From a virus, in the IMG/VR virus record IMGVR_UViG_3300018432_000034, positions 1 through 30,990 of that record: a stretch of DNA of 30,990 nt; one strand, 5' to 3'. Each line of letters opens with the position of its first letter. The first letter of the stretch is position 1. Positions 15,392-21,737 of the stretch are shown piece by piece. A program made the translations under genes and the position numbers. The notes beneath the pieces were generated by a model. That model was given only the letters and a program-made list of their open reading frames with translations, did no database searches and was not told the origin of the DNA.

Positions 15392-16073
15392 CGGTTGGTT
15401 CTCCGTTGGTGAGGGTGTTGAGACGGGCGATCTCGGCACGCACGGGCTGGCTGAGCTTGAACCACTCGCCCGCTCGCCTCCAGGCGCGGAACTCCATGTG
15501 GTAATCGTGCTCAAGCGAGCGCCCGCCGTGCCTATAAGCGAGGACTTCAATCGCTTCTGGGCAGCCGATCTGGAGCGCCTTGATGCGTTTCGCGAGATTG
15601 GTCGTGAAGCCGATCTTCACATAGTTGGGCATTCCACTGATAAAGTAGACCAGCTCGCCAGTCGGTAACGGTGGCGGCGGCGGGCTAGGCAGCCCCTTGA
15701 GCGCCACCCAATATTCGATCAGCCTTGCCGGGATTGCCTCTGGGCGGATGCGCCAAAGCTTGCCGAGCCGGAAGCCAGGCATTTCTCCCGTTGAAAGCGC
15801 ATTGTGGACAGCGCCCCGCGATACCTCAAATATCTCGCAAACGTGTCGGGGTGACAGAGCATAGCCGCGCTCAACCGCTGCCCTCCACTTCGAGCGGAAT
15901 GGATCAGGCACGGTGCCCATATCTGGGTTGGACAATGTTCCAGGGTCGCTATCGGAAAAAGAACGGACGCCAGCGACACCGTTGGTCAAATTGTCCGTTG
16001 AATCCATTCGACAAGTGCTAGACCCCTGCCCCTGCCAAGTCAATCCTCTTACAGAGGGGAAATTGGCTGTCAT
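15378..16073 (-). CDS. Excisionase-type HTH fused to GIY-YIG (T5orf172/MUG113) nuclease domain
   Basis: 231 residues if started at ATG 16073 (overlaps the integrase stop as ATGA), or 209 from ATG 16007. Residues about 70-118 form a MerR/excisionase-like helix-turn-helix (LSPRHVCEIFEVSRGAVHNA, then RLGKLWRIRPEAI). A Pro-run linker (LPSPPPPPLPTG) joins a C-terminal GIY-YIG-family domain: LVYFISGMPNYVKIGFTTNL, Arg-Ile-Lys, and EHDYHMEFRAWRRAGEWFKL with the catalytic-type Glu. Directly after the integrase, it may act as recombination directionality factor, as nuclease, or both. Domain calls are by motif. Confidence 0.75.
   Translation of the reverse strand: MTANFPSVRGLTWQGQGSSTCRMDSTDNLTNGVAGVRSFSDSDPGTLSNPDMGTVPDPFRSKWRAAVERGYALSPRHVCEIFEVSRGAVHNALSTGEMPGFRLGKLWRIRPEAIPARLIEYWVALKGLPSPPPPPLPTGELVYFISGMPNYVKIGFTTNLAKRIKALQIGCPEAIEVLAYRHGGRSLEHDYHMEFRAWRRAGEWFKLSQPVRAEIARLNTLTNGEPTDDRG
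15926..15940 (-). repeat. Integrase-region direct repeat, copy 1
   Basis: The 15-mer GGTTGGACAATGTTC (plus strand) is repeated exactly at 16093-16107, 167 nt away. It lies within the HTH/GIY-YIG gene. It may be an arm-type recombinase or excisionase binding site. Confidence 0.45.
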
Positions 16074-17158
16074 TTGTCCAACCTTTCGGAGTGGTTGGAC
16101 AATGTTCGCGCTTCGATCACGCGCTGGATAGCCGCGTCGGCAAGCTGTTTTTGGTTCGCTCCAGCAGCGTAAGTCGCCACTTCAGCATCATTTGCCCACT
16201 GCCCTAGCGCCTTGAGCTGCTGCTGAGTCGCGCCAGCATCGGCGGCGATGGTCACAAGCGCCTTCCGCAGCCCGTGGAGCGAACACTGCGGCAAGCCAGC
16301 CTCATCGCAGCGCTCCCGGAACCAGTTGCCCAGCCCGGCATCCGTGAACGGCTTGCCCTGCGAGGTGACTAGAAACGTCTCGCTGCCAGTTGGAGCCGCT
16401 TCAATCGCAGCGCCCAAGTCGGGCGCCAAGATCACGTCAACGTCCTTTGCGGTTTTCCCCGCTACGGCAGTCACGCGTCCGTTCTTGATGTTCGCTGGCC
16501 CTAGCTTGGCAACGTCGCCCCGCCGCAACCCCGTCCAGAAAGCAATCTCCAAGGCCAACCTAGCCTTCGTGCCGATCGGGTGGCGCTTCTGGAACTGATT
16601 GATCTCTTCGGCTGTCCAGATGTGATAGCCTTTGCCCTTGGCTGTGACTGGCGAATCCGCCTCGCGCGCCGGGTTGTAGTCTATCCAGCGCAGCTTCCGT
16701 TGAGCGAAGTCGAACAGGCGCGTTAGCTGTTCGTGCAGCCGCTCGGCCGCCGCCGGCCCTCCCCGCTTCCTACCATCCACGACCGTAGGCTTGGCGCGGC
16801 GCAGCAGCATCCGTTCGATGTGATAGTCCGTGAAGTCTGACACCGGGATGTGAGCCGCCTCGCTGCGGAACTCTTCCAGGGTGGAGCGGACAATGGCCTT
16901 CCACTTGTCGCTGCCGCGCTCGAACTTGGCACTGGCGTAGAAGCGGACGAACAGATCCCCGACGCTCTTGGGTATCACTCGCAGCTTGCGCGGCATGATG
17001 CCCTGGTCGCCACCCTCGACCATTTTCTTGAACTCTGGCGAGCCCAGACGGTGCGGGATGTAGAAGTCGATGCCCTTGCGGCGATAGCGGAAGCGCTCGG
17101 TTCCGTGCCGATCGACAACCGCGGTGACGCCCGTGGGCAAGTTACGCTTCCGGGCCAT
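16070..17158 (-). CDS. int: Tyrosine recombinase (phage integrase)
   Basis: A 362-residue integrase. The N-terminal half holds the arm/core-binding region; the catalytic domain spans about 175-345. Catalytic residues visible: Arg212 (FWTGLRRGD), His295 and Arg298 (LHGLRKA), Trp321 in the His/Trp position (ALGQWAND), and nucleophile Tyr330 (EVATYAAG). It would integrate the circular genome at a host attachment site. Starts inside the end of the upstream gene and is followed by an excisionase-like gene, so expression is from the leftward operon. Attachment core not identified. Confidence 0.92.
   Translation of the reverse strand: MARKRNLPTGVTAVVDRHGTERFRYRRKGIDFYIPHRLGSPEFKKMVEGGDQGIMPRKLRVIPKSVGDLFVRFYASAKFERGSDKWKAIVRSTLEEFRSEAAHIPVSDFTDYHIERMLLRRAKPTVVDGRKRGGPAAAERLHEQLTRLFDFAQRKLRWIDYNPAREADSPVTAKGKGYHIWTAEEINQFQKRHPIGTKARLALEIAFWTGLRRGDVAKLGPANIKNGRVTAVAGKTAKDVDVILAPDLGAAIEAAPTGSETFLVTSQGKPFTDAGLGNWFRERCDEAGLPQCSLHGLRKALVTIAADAGATQQQLKALGQWANDAEVATYAAGANQKQLADAAIQRVIEARTLSNHSERLDK
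16074..16107. repeat. Inverted and direct repeat at the integrase 3' end
   Basis: TTGTCCAACC (16074-16083) and GGTTGGACAA (16093-16102) are perfect 10-bp inverted arms 9 nt apart, just inside the integrase stop codon. The right arm is part of the second copy of the 15-mer found at 15926. Candidate arm-type sites of the attachment region, or an mRNA hairpin at the end of int. Confidence 0.45.
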
Positions 17159-17324
17159 ACAGCTCGTCCGCCTTGTTCTTGCGCTTGCCGAGCCTAGCTT
17201 CCCCCACCAGCACGATAAAGCCGTTGTCGTTCACCTCGACGCCAGCCACAGGCAGCCCCGCGGCGATCATGGCTTTGCATGTCCGCTCCACGTCAGCTTG
17301 CTTAAAGGCGGCGCGAGCAGTCAC
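17142..17324 (-). CDS. Hypothetical protein (60 residues)
   Basis: GTG 17324 follows GGAGGAGTAG, a strong ribosome site formed by the end of the upstream gene. The product ERTCKAMIAAGLPVAGVEVN and IVLVGEARLGKRKNKADELY looks like small phage proteins that precede integrase genes in alphaproteobacterial prophages. It overlaps the integrase start by 17 nt. Function unknown. Confidence 0.65.
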   Translation of the reverse strand: MTARAAFKQADVERTCKAMIAAGLPVAGVEVNDNGFIVLVGEARLGKRKNKADELYGPEA

Positions 17325-17546
17325 CTACTCCTCCACCGGCATATGTTTACGGGCTGCTTTGAGACCGGCGATGATTTCAAGGTCGTACTCGCCGAGCTTC
17401 TCTCCGGGCCTTGGCTCTACGCCGCGTGCTTTCCAGAACGCATCGTATGCTGGGCGCCAAGCTTCCTCATCGCTAGGCTCAGCAGGCGGTGTCCACCCTT
17501 GGTTGATAAGGGATTGGCGGAGGTGGGGGTCGATACTGTCGGTCAT
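17325..17546 (-). CDS. Hypothetical protein (73 residues)
   Basis: Starts ATGACC, sharing 4 nt with the stop of the cassette gene upstream (GCCCAATGACC), and ends one base before the next GTG. Contains INQGWTPPAEPSDEEAWRPA and DAFWKARGVEPRP. Soluble, Pro- and Glu-rich. No family recognised. The junction with the cassette gene is the same as at 21734-21737. Confidence 0.6.
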   Translation of the reverse strand: MTDSIDPHLRQSLINQGWTPPAEPSDEEAWRPAYDAFWKARGVEPRPGEKLGEYDLEIIAGLKAARKHMPVEE

Positions 17547-17929
17547 TGGGCAATCCCCTTACGGGGCCGCGCTGTCGCCCTACGGGTCGAGCCAGTCTTT
17601 GCTGTCTCGCCGCTTCGCGCTTCCATCGCTATCGCGGCAGCCGCTAAGAACATATGCCCGCCCTTGGTCAGCTTGAAATAGCGAGAATCCGTCAGTGAAG
17701 TCCCGCAGTCTCGACAGGGTTTCTTGATCTCGTGTTCCATGATGAAGCCTGACAAGACTAGCTCCCAGTGAAGGTTATCCATCGGCGGCTTGCCGTTCGC
17801 GGGGAAGTTCGCGAGAGCCGAAGCCAATTCCTCAAGCGAGAACGCGCTAGGGATCGAAGGCTTTGCTGGAGACGCGTCAGCGGCCCCACCCGTAGGGCGA
17901 GAGCCCGACCGCGCAGCGGGAGCGCCCAT
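17543..17929 (-). CDS. Inverted-repeat cassette gene A (CxxC protein)
   Basis: A 128-residue frame with unrelated core between two shared flanks. Residues 2-28 (GAADASPAKPSIPSA) are encoded by the right repeat arm and the last about 30 residues (AIAMEARSGETAKTGSTRRA) by the left arm. The core (about 29-95) holds LHWELVLSGFIMEHEI and CRDCGTSLTDSRYFKLTKGG, a single CxxC motif. Start ATG overlaps a mini-ORF stop (TGATGG) and the stop overlaps the next ATG. Function unknown; the arrangement matches gene B at 21734. Confidence 0.65.
   Translation of the reverse strand: MGAPAARSGSRPTGGAADASPAKPSIPSAFSLEELASALANFPANGKPPMDNLHWELVLSGFIMEHEIKKPCRDCGTSLTDSRYFKLTKGGHMFLAAAAIAMEARSGETAKTGSTRRATARPRKGIAQ
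17548..17630 (-). repeat. Cassette repeat, left arm of A
   Basis: Read on the minus strand this arm ends at GCCC, immediately before the AATGACC stop/start junction. Its 42-nt core (17548-17589) holds two mini-hairpins, CCC-GTA-GGG and CCCC-GTAA-GGGG, separated by CGACAGCGCG. It is an inverted copy of 17849-17927 (about 32 of 42 core bases identical by hand count) and a direct copy of 21739-21818. Confidence 0.7.
17849..17927 (+). repeat. Cassette repeat, right arm of A
   Basis: Read on the plus strand: AGGGATCGAAGG, then GAGACG, a CCC-GTA-GGG hairpin, CGAGAGCCCG, a CCGC-GCA-GCGG hairpin and GCGCCC. The GCGCCC end abuts the CAT (reverse ATG) of gene A. Inverted relative to 17548-17630. Confidence 0.7.
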
Positions 17930-17988
17930 CAGGCGACCCTCACCACAATAGGCTCACCAGCAACACCGTTGCGTAGTCGATAGGTCAT
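17929..17988 (-). CDS. Coupled mini-ORF (19 residues)
   Basis: ATG 17988 overlaps the stop of the upstream zinc-ribbon gene (GCATGACC) and its own stop overlaps the ATG of cassette gene A. The peptide is MTYRLRNGVAGEPIVVRVA. The double overlap favours real translation, at least as a coupling link; function unknown. Confidence 0.45.
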   Translation of the reverse strand: MTYRLRNGVAGEPIVVRVA

Positions 17989-18185
17989 GCTGCCACCGAG
18001 ATGCGGCTGATCTTGCCGCCGCCCTTTCCGAAGCGCTGGATGCGAAACGCCCTGTGGCTGCTATCCGCCAGAGGAAGCGCGGTGTGGCAAAAGGCGCACT
18101 CCGCAGTGGAGCGCCCGATAAGCCATTGAGACCGACCGCAGCCGGGACAATGGTTGTGCTCGCCCTGTTGGTAACGAAGAATCAT
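17985..18185 (-). CDS. Zinc-ribbon protein (66 residues)
   Basis: Starts MILRYQQGEHNHCPGCGRSQ; with a second pair AECAFCHTALPLA it has two CxxC motifs (spacing about 16 residues) and would bind zinc. The Arg/Lys-rich tail (RFGKGGGKISRI) may contact nucleic acid. This type of ribbon protein is familiar from alphaproteobacterial phage leftward operons. Both ends overlap mini-ORFs. Confidence 0.7.
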   Translation of the reverse strand: MILRYQQGEHNHCPGCGRSQWLIGRSTAECAFCHTALPLADSSHRAFRIQRFGKGGGKISRISVAA

Positions 18186-18238
18186 GAGCGGCTTCCTAGA
18201 TGCCGGGTAAGGTTGATGAACTTGTGGGAGGGGGTCAT
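18182..18238 (-). CDS. Coupled mini-ORF (18 residues)
   Basis: The ATG at 18238 overlaps the stop of the acidic gene upstream and its stop overlaps the start of the zinc-ribbon gene. The peptide is MTPSHKFINLTRHLGSRS. It bridges 50 nt between two genes without a gap in translation. Possible real peptide or coupling device. Confidence 0.45.
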   Translation of the reverse strand: MTPSHKFINLTRHLGSRS

Positions 18239-18483
18239 GTTGCCAGCCCCGCCACGAGCCGGAAGAAGTCGGCGGCCGTCCCGTTCGCCATCTCCTGGTC
18301 AAACTTCTCGAAACCTCGCCGCTGCGCGTCGTCGTCGTCATAGCCAAGGTTTGCAGCAGGGCGGACGCCACGCACATACGCGCCGATCACGCGGATGCTG
18401 GGGCGTTCCTCTTCATCGTCATCAAGATAGGCGAGCAACTGCCCGTGTGGCGTATCAAATAGCTTTGCGAATGGCTCGCTCAT
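18235..18483 (-). CDS. Acidic hypothetical protein (82 residues)
   Basis: Starts MSEPFAKLFDTPHGQLLAYL and contains an acidic run (DDDEEERP) and RPAANLGYDDDDAQRRGFEK. Overlaps its neighbours on both sides by 4 nt. Acidic phage early proteins often bind host proteins or mimic DNA, but nothing here shows that. Function unknown. Confidence 0.65.
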   Translation of the reverse strand: MSEPFAKLFDTPHGQLLAYLDDDEEERPSIRVIGAYVRGVRPAANLGYDDDDAQRRGFEKFDQEMANGTAADFFRLVAGLAT

Positions 18484-18728
18484 CCCTCTTGTCCTTTCGC
18501 TTCCTGACTGCCGATAGAATTGGAGTCTGGGCGCAGCACGATCATGGTGCTGTCTTCGTTTGCGCCCTGCCGAATGAAGCCGCCGCGAGTGTGGTAGAAG
18601 CTGTTGCGGGCGATATTGAGCTGGCGTGAGCCGTCGTGCAGCTTGCCAAGAATGTTCTTCTCGGTGGGCGTCTCGGGCGTCAGGACGATCTGCTCCAAGC
18701 CCTCTTCGATGTAGAGCGCGATCTTCAT
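18480..18728 (-). CDS. Hypothetical protein (82 residues)
   Basis: Starts MKIALYIEEGLEQIVLTPET and contains DGSRQLNIARNSFYHTRGGF. A mixed alpha/beta make-up with no transmembrane segment. Overlaps the NinB-like gene upstream and the acidic gene downstream by 4 nt each, so it is part of the leftward operon. Similar proteins occur beside recombination genes in Sphingomonas-type phages (from memory). Function unknown. Confidence 0.65.
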   Translation of the reverse strand: MKIALYIEEGLEQIVLTPETPTEKNILGKLHDGSRQLNIARNSFYHTRGGFIRQGANEDSTMIVLRPDSNSIGSQEAKGQEG

Positions 18729-19129
18729 GCTGCTTCCTCATAAGGGTTCGGCTCAGACCAGCGGACATTCCGCTCGTCACCGTATTTGCGGACAACCTCC
18801 AGCAAGAGGCTGAACTGCGCTTTCGTGAGGTCCGACGACTTCAGGCCGACCGGGAACATCCCCTCGCCCTCCAGCTTGGGTAGGAAGCGCAGCTCAGTGC
18901 CGAGCGCGTCCATGAACCGCAGCTTCATGTCCTTCATGTTGTAGGTCCGCATCTCGTCCACTTGCTGCTGCACATCTCCGAGCATCGCGTGGAGGCGGGC
19001 GTTCTGGTCGAGGCTCCGCGTGGGGGCGGCGATCTGGACAATCCACCCAGGAGGCGCGTCGTCGATGCAACGCTTGGCGAAGTCGCGCTGAGCCTTGCCG
19101 ACAAGGCGGACGAAGTGGCGCTCGTTCAT
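18725..19129 (-). CDS. NinB-like recombination protein
   Basis: ATG 19129 gives 134 residues, close to lambda NinB (about 146). The signature RSLDQNARLHAMLGDVQQQV (residues about 38-57), then MKDMKLRFMDALGTELRFLP and LTKAQFSLLLEVVRKYGDER, fits the NinB/Orf family, which loads or replaces single-strand binding protein in phage recombination. It overlaps the HNH gene upstream and lies three genes from a Rad52/ERF-like annealing protein, forming one recombination set. Confidence 0.85.
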   Translation of the reverse strand: MNERHFVRLVGKAQRDFAKRCIDDAPPGWIVQIAAPTRSLDQNARLHAMLGDVQQQVDEMRTYNMKDMKLRFMDALGTELRFLPKLEGEGMFPVGLKSSDLTKAQFSLLLEVVRKYGDERNVRWSEPNPYEEAA

Positions 19130-19464
19130 AATCCGCGCTCCCGCTGAACCTGTTGGATTTCCATTCGCTTCGGCGACGCTTGAACGAAGGCTCCGATAAG
19201 CGCCTCTACGTCCCGGCCTTTCCAGAAGGACTGCTCGCCCAGCGTGTGCTGCTGCTGGTGGCAGTCTCGGCAGAGCGATACCGTGCGCCAATCGTCGGGC
19301 TTCTGACCGATCCCAGCACCCGATCCGAGCCGCACATGCGCGACCTCGATCCCCGCCATGCTTCCGCAGTTGGAGCAAACGTGGCCCCTGACGTGGTTGC
19401 AGTGAGCCTGCGACCGCCAGCGGGTTGCCCTCTTGGGGGCTTTTGGGATCTTGCGGGGGAGCAT
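19126..19464 (-). CDS. HNH-type zinc endonuclease (Ref/DUF968-like)
   Basis: Start ATG 19464 overlaps the upstream stop (TAATG). The 112-residue protein has CSNCGSMAGIEVAHVRLGSG then TVSLCRDCHQQQHTLGEQ: two CxxC pairs around an H-N-H-like core, as in phage recombination-enhancement (Ref-type) nucleases. The basic N-terminus (MLPRKIPKAPKRATRWRSQA) would bind DNA. Together with NinB and the annealing protein it fits a recombination role. Confidence 0.75.
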   Translation of the reverse strand: MLPRKIPKAPKRATRWRSQAHCNHVRGHVCSNCGSMAGIEVAHVRLGSGAGIGQKPDDWRTVSLCRDCHQQQHTLGEQSFWKGRDVEALIGAFVQASPKRMEIQQVQRERGL

Positions 19465-19745
19465 TAGCCGACACGCCACTCCATCGACGGATCGTTGCTG
19501 ATGAATGGAACGTCGTCATCCAAATCGGTTGATGCGGGCTGACGCTGCGTTGGCGTTCCCTGTGAACCATCGCGCTCACGCGGCTCGAACAGGTTGGCGA
19601 CGCAGCGCCCCTCCGCATCCGGCAGCGGCAAAGCGTCGAAGATTAGCTGGATGCCCTTGTCGCCCTCGAACGCCGTGCCGATGCGCGTCCAGAAGGTCTT
19701 ATCGCGCCCCTTGCGCGGGGCCATGATGTCGTATCGCTTCGCCAT
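19464..19745 (-). CDS. Hypothetical protein (93 residues)
   Basis: Starts MAKRYDIMAPRKGRDKTFWT and continues RIGTAFEGDKGIQLIFDALP, LFEPRERD. Proteins with this start are common in phages of alphaproteobacteria. The C-terminal third is low-complexity and acidic (DLDDDVPFISND), like single-strand binding protein tails. Between the annealing protein and HNH gene with TAATG overlaps. Function unknown; a DNA-metabolism role is inferred from place. Confidence 0.65.
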   Translation of the reverse strand: MAKRYDIMAPRKGRDKTFWTRIGTAFEGDKGIQLIFDALPLPDAEGRCVANLFEPRERDGSQGTPTQRQPASTDLDDDVPFISNDPSMEWRVG

Positions 19746-20614
19746 TACTTCGCTCCGATGCTTTCAAGTTGTTCGAGGTCGCGCTTCTTCTGGTCGATGC
19801 GGATTTCCAGCGGCACGAACTCAGCTGGTACCGAAGGCCCGCCCCGCCACCAGTCGGGCATGTCCCGCTCGAGCTGGGTGCAGAACTCGTTGAAGTCCGA
19901 CGTTGCTTGCCAGGCCAGAAGCTCGCCAAGATCGCCCATGCTCTCGAGCGTGCGGACGAACTCCTTGGCAGCCGTCTTGAGCTGCGTGGCGGATGTGTAA
20001 GGCCCATCGAGCGGGACGCGCTTGGCGGGTGGCGTCTCACCCGTCGCCGGATTGTCCGGCTTGGGCTGGAACTGCTCGCGGACTTCAGCGACATACTTGC
20101 TGTCGTCGAAGAGGCCCATGTGGACATCAGCGCCGACGCCGACGAACTTGAAGGCATTGCCCAGCGCATCCGTGAAGGCCTTCTTGAAAGCCTCGTCGTC
20201 GTTCTCCCAGCGCTCCGGTCGATTGTATTGCTGGTTTGCCTTGATGTGGGTGATGACCTTATCGCCGCCGACGCCGTGAACATCGTGCCGATCGCCGTCC
20301 TCGACATACCAGGCCGTGATGGTGCAGAAGACCAGCAGCTCCTTGTTGTCGCCGTTCACAAGCTGGAACTCGGGCTTGTCGAAGCCCCAACCAGTTCCAC
20401 AGGGGCCGAAGCGTTCCGTTAACCGCTTGTTGACCCACATCGGCTTGAGCGCAGTCCCGGTGAACCCGCCACCGCGCTTGAACGATTTCGTGTGGGCCGG
20501 ATCGGTCGTGCCGAGCTCGTTCCAGATGCGAAGGTTGGTTGAGCGCTGCTCGTCCATCTTCCTCAGCACGTCCTCGACCGTCTCAGCGGCTTCGGGTTTC
20601 TTGTGCACATTCAC
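19745..20614 (-). CDS. Rad52/ERF-like single-strand annealing protein
   Basis: GTG 20614 is chosen because GGAAGGAG lies 8 nt upstream; about 289 residues. Motifs like the Rad52-fold annealing proteins of phages: RFGPCGTGWGFDKPEFQLVN, TITAWYVEDGD and EAFKKAFTDALGNAFKFVGV, the last resembling the conserved helix with AxTDALKRA in Rad52/Sak proteins. It would anneal complementary strands during phage recombination and genome circularization. Exact subfamily is uncertain; in other phages such genes are annotated ERF or Sak. Confidence 0.7.
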   Translation of the reverse strand: MNVHKKPEAAETVEDVLRKMDEQRSTNLRIWNELGTTDPAHTKSFKRGGGFTGTALKPMWVNKRLTERFGPCGTGWGFDKPEFQLVNGDNKELLVFCTITAWYVEDGDRHDVHGVGGDKVITHIKANQQYNRPERWENDDEAFKKAFTDALGNAFKFVGVGADVHMGLFDDSKYVAEVREQFQPKPDNPATGETPPAKRVPLDGPYTSATQLKTAAKEFVRTLESMGDLGELLAWQATSDFNEFCTQLERDMPDWWRGGPSVPAEFVPLEIRIDQKKRDLEQLESIGAK

Positions 20615-20772
20615 TTGCTTTGCTCCTTCCACTGAGCAGCGGTTGCATCCAGTTGTTCGTCTTCCTCGCGCCATTTGCGGATCTGTGCTCCAGCTTCGTA
20701 GAGCCAGGCATGGCGGCGATCCTGCTCGGCGAGCATCTGATCGATTGCGCGAAGAATGGGGTTCTCAGCCAC
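20611..20772 (-). CDS. Small helical hypothetical protein (53 residues)
   Basis: GTG 20772 after GGGAAGAGCC. The product ILRAIDQMLAEQDRRHAWLY and IRKWREEDEQLDATAAQWKE is a single helical, charged protein. Overlaps the upstream gene by 8 nt and the annealing gene start by 4 nt. Function unknown. Confidence 0.6.
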   Translation of the reverse strand: MAENPILRAIDQMLAEQDRRHAWLYEAGAQIRKWREEDEQLDATAAQWKEQSK

Positions 20773-21058
20773 GGCTCTTCCCTCCTGATGTGTTGAGGGC
20801 TGCTTCGAGGCGGTCGTAAGTCGCTGGGAAGGATCTGCGATCCACGAGTTGCAGCATCTCGAACGCTGCATCCTTTAGGTCATTGCTGGTGGTGAGGGTG
20901 GCGCGCTTAGCCACGATAATCCGACCAGCGATAAAGCCACGCCTGCCCGCGCTGATGTCGTGGCGTGCTAGCTCGGTGCAGATCACATCAAAGAGCGGAT
21001 CATCGGATAGCTCCACATCGTCTCCGCTCATGGAGGTGTTGCAGTATTGGCAGGTCAT
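20765..21058 (-). CDS. Hypothetical protein with N-terminal CxxC (97 residues)
   Basis: Starts MTCQYCNTSMSGDDVELSDD, with one CxxC pair. The remainder is helical with RRGFIAGRIIVAKRATLTTS and ends in a basic tail. Overlaps the gene upstream (CATGACC). No family recognised. Confidence 0.6.
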   Translation of the reverse strand: MTCQYCNTSMSGDDVELSDDPLFDVICTELARHDISAGRRGFIAGRIIVAKRATLTTSNDLKDAAFEMLQLVDRRSFPATYDRLEAALNTSGGKSRG

Positions 21059-21387
21059 GCTGCCACCCGATCAGAATCTGGTCGTCGGATAATTTCGTCG
21101 CAGTTGCATAGCCCCGGCACTTCCGCAGGAGCGCTATGCGTTGCACATTCTAGTTGATGCCTGTCGCCATACCCGCGTGTGGAGAGCGCCTGATACCCAA
21201 CGGCCAGAACTTCGCGCCAATCGGCCGCTAGTTCGCTCTCGATCCCCGCGAGAACCAAGCGTTCATCGCGGTCGCAGCTGCATGTTTTTTCGCTCTCAGT
21301 GTATAGAGCCTGATCCCAGTCATCCATGCCGAGAACACAGTCGGGCGAGTGTGTGACGCCTTCTGAGATTTCGCGCAGATTGCTCAT
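21055..21387 (-). CDS. Cys-rich hypothetical protein (110 residues)
   Basis: Contains SPDCVLGMDDWDQ, TCSCDRDERLVLAG, LECATHSA and GLCNCDEIIRRP. The two CxC pairs plus single cysteines suggest metal binding. Overlaps its neighbours by 4 nt. Not recognised. Confidence 0.6.
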   Translation of the reverse strand: MSNLREISEGVTHSPDCVLGMDDWDQALYTESEKTCSCDRDERLVLAGIESELAADWREVLAVGYQALSTRGYGDRHQLECATHSAPAEVPGLCNCDEIIRRPDSDRVAA

Positions 21388-21737
21388 GCTGCCTCTCCAT
21401 ATTTTCGCAGAGGATCGCCTTCACGAATGGTCAGTTGCTCGGCAGCCGCCAGCAGTCGCTCGATCAGCTTGTCAGCATCCTCTCGCGTGGCGTCGATCAC
21501 CGCTTGGCGATCCATGCGGCTTGCCGACCACTCTTCGAGCAGGCGGTCACATTCGACGTTGTGCAGCTTCCGCAGCTTGCGTGCGGTATCGCCCTGGTAG
21601 CGGTATTCACGCTGTCCGAACCCGTATGCGCTCGGCACGGTGGTGAACTCTGGCTCGCTTGCCAGTATCTCGGCAATGAGACGCTGCGCCTCGCGTGTTT
21701 GCGCCCATGTGGGGAGTTGGGTGGGCGGGTTGGTCAT
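21384..21737 (-). CDS. Hypothetical helical protein (117 residues)
   Basis: Starts at the ATGACC junction that also ends cassette gene B (GCCCAATGACC), as gene 17325-17546 does for cassette A. Contains FTTVPSAYGFGQREYRYQGD and a long charged helical region (DREDADKL-type, residues 80-105). Function unknown. Confidence 0.6.
   Translation of the reverse strand: MTNPPTQLPTWAQTREAQRLIAEILASEPEFTTVPSAYGFGQREYRYQGDTARKLRKLHNVECDRLLEEWSASRMDRQAVIDATREDADKLIERLLAAAEQLTIREGDPLRKYGEAA

Noticed and set aside
15051-15668. 205-codon plus-strand frame opposite the leftward genes
   Set aside because: Two coupled minus-strand genes, one with a GIY-YIG domain, explain this stretch better.
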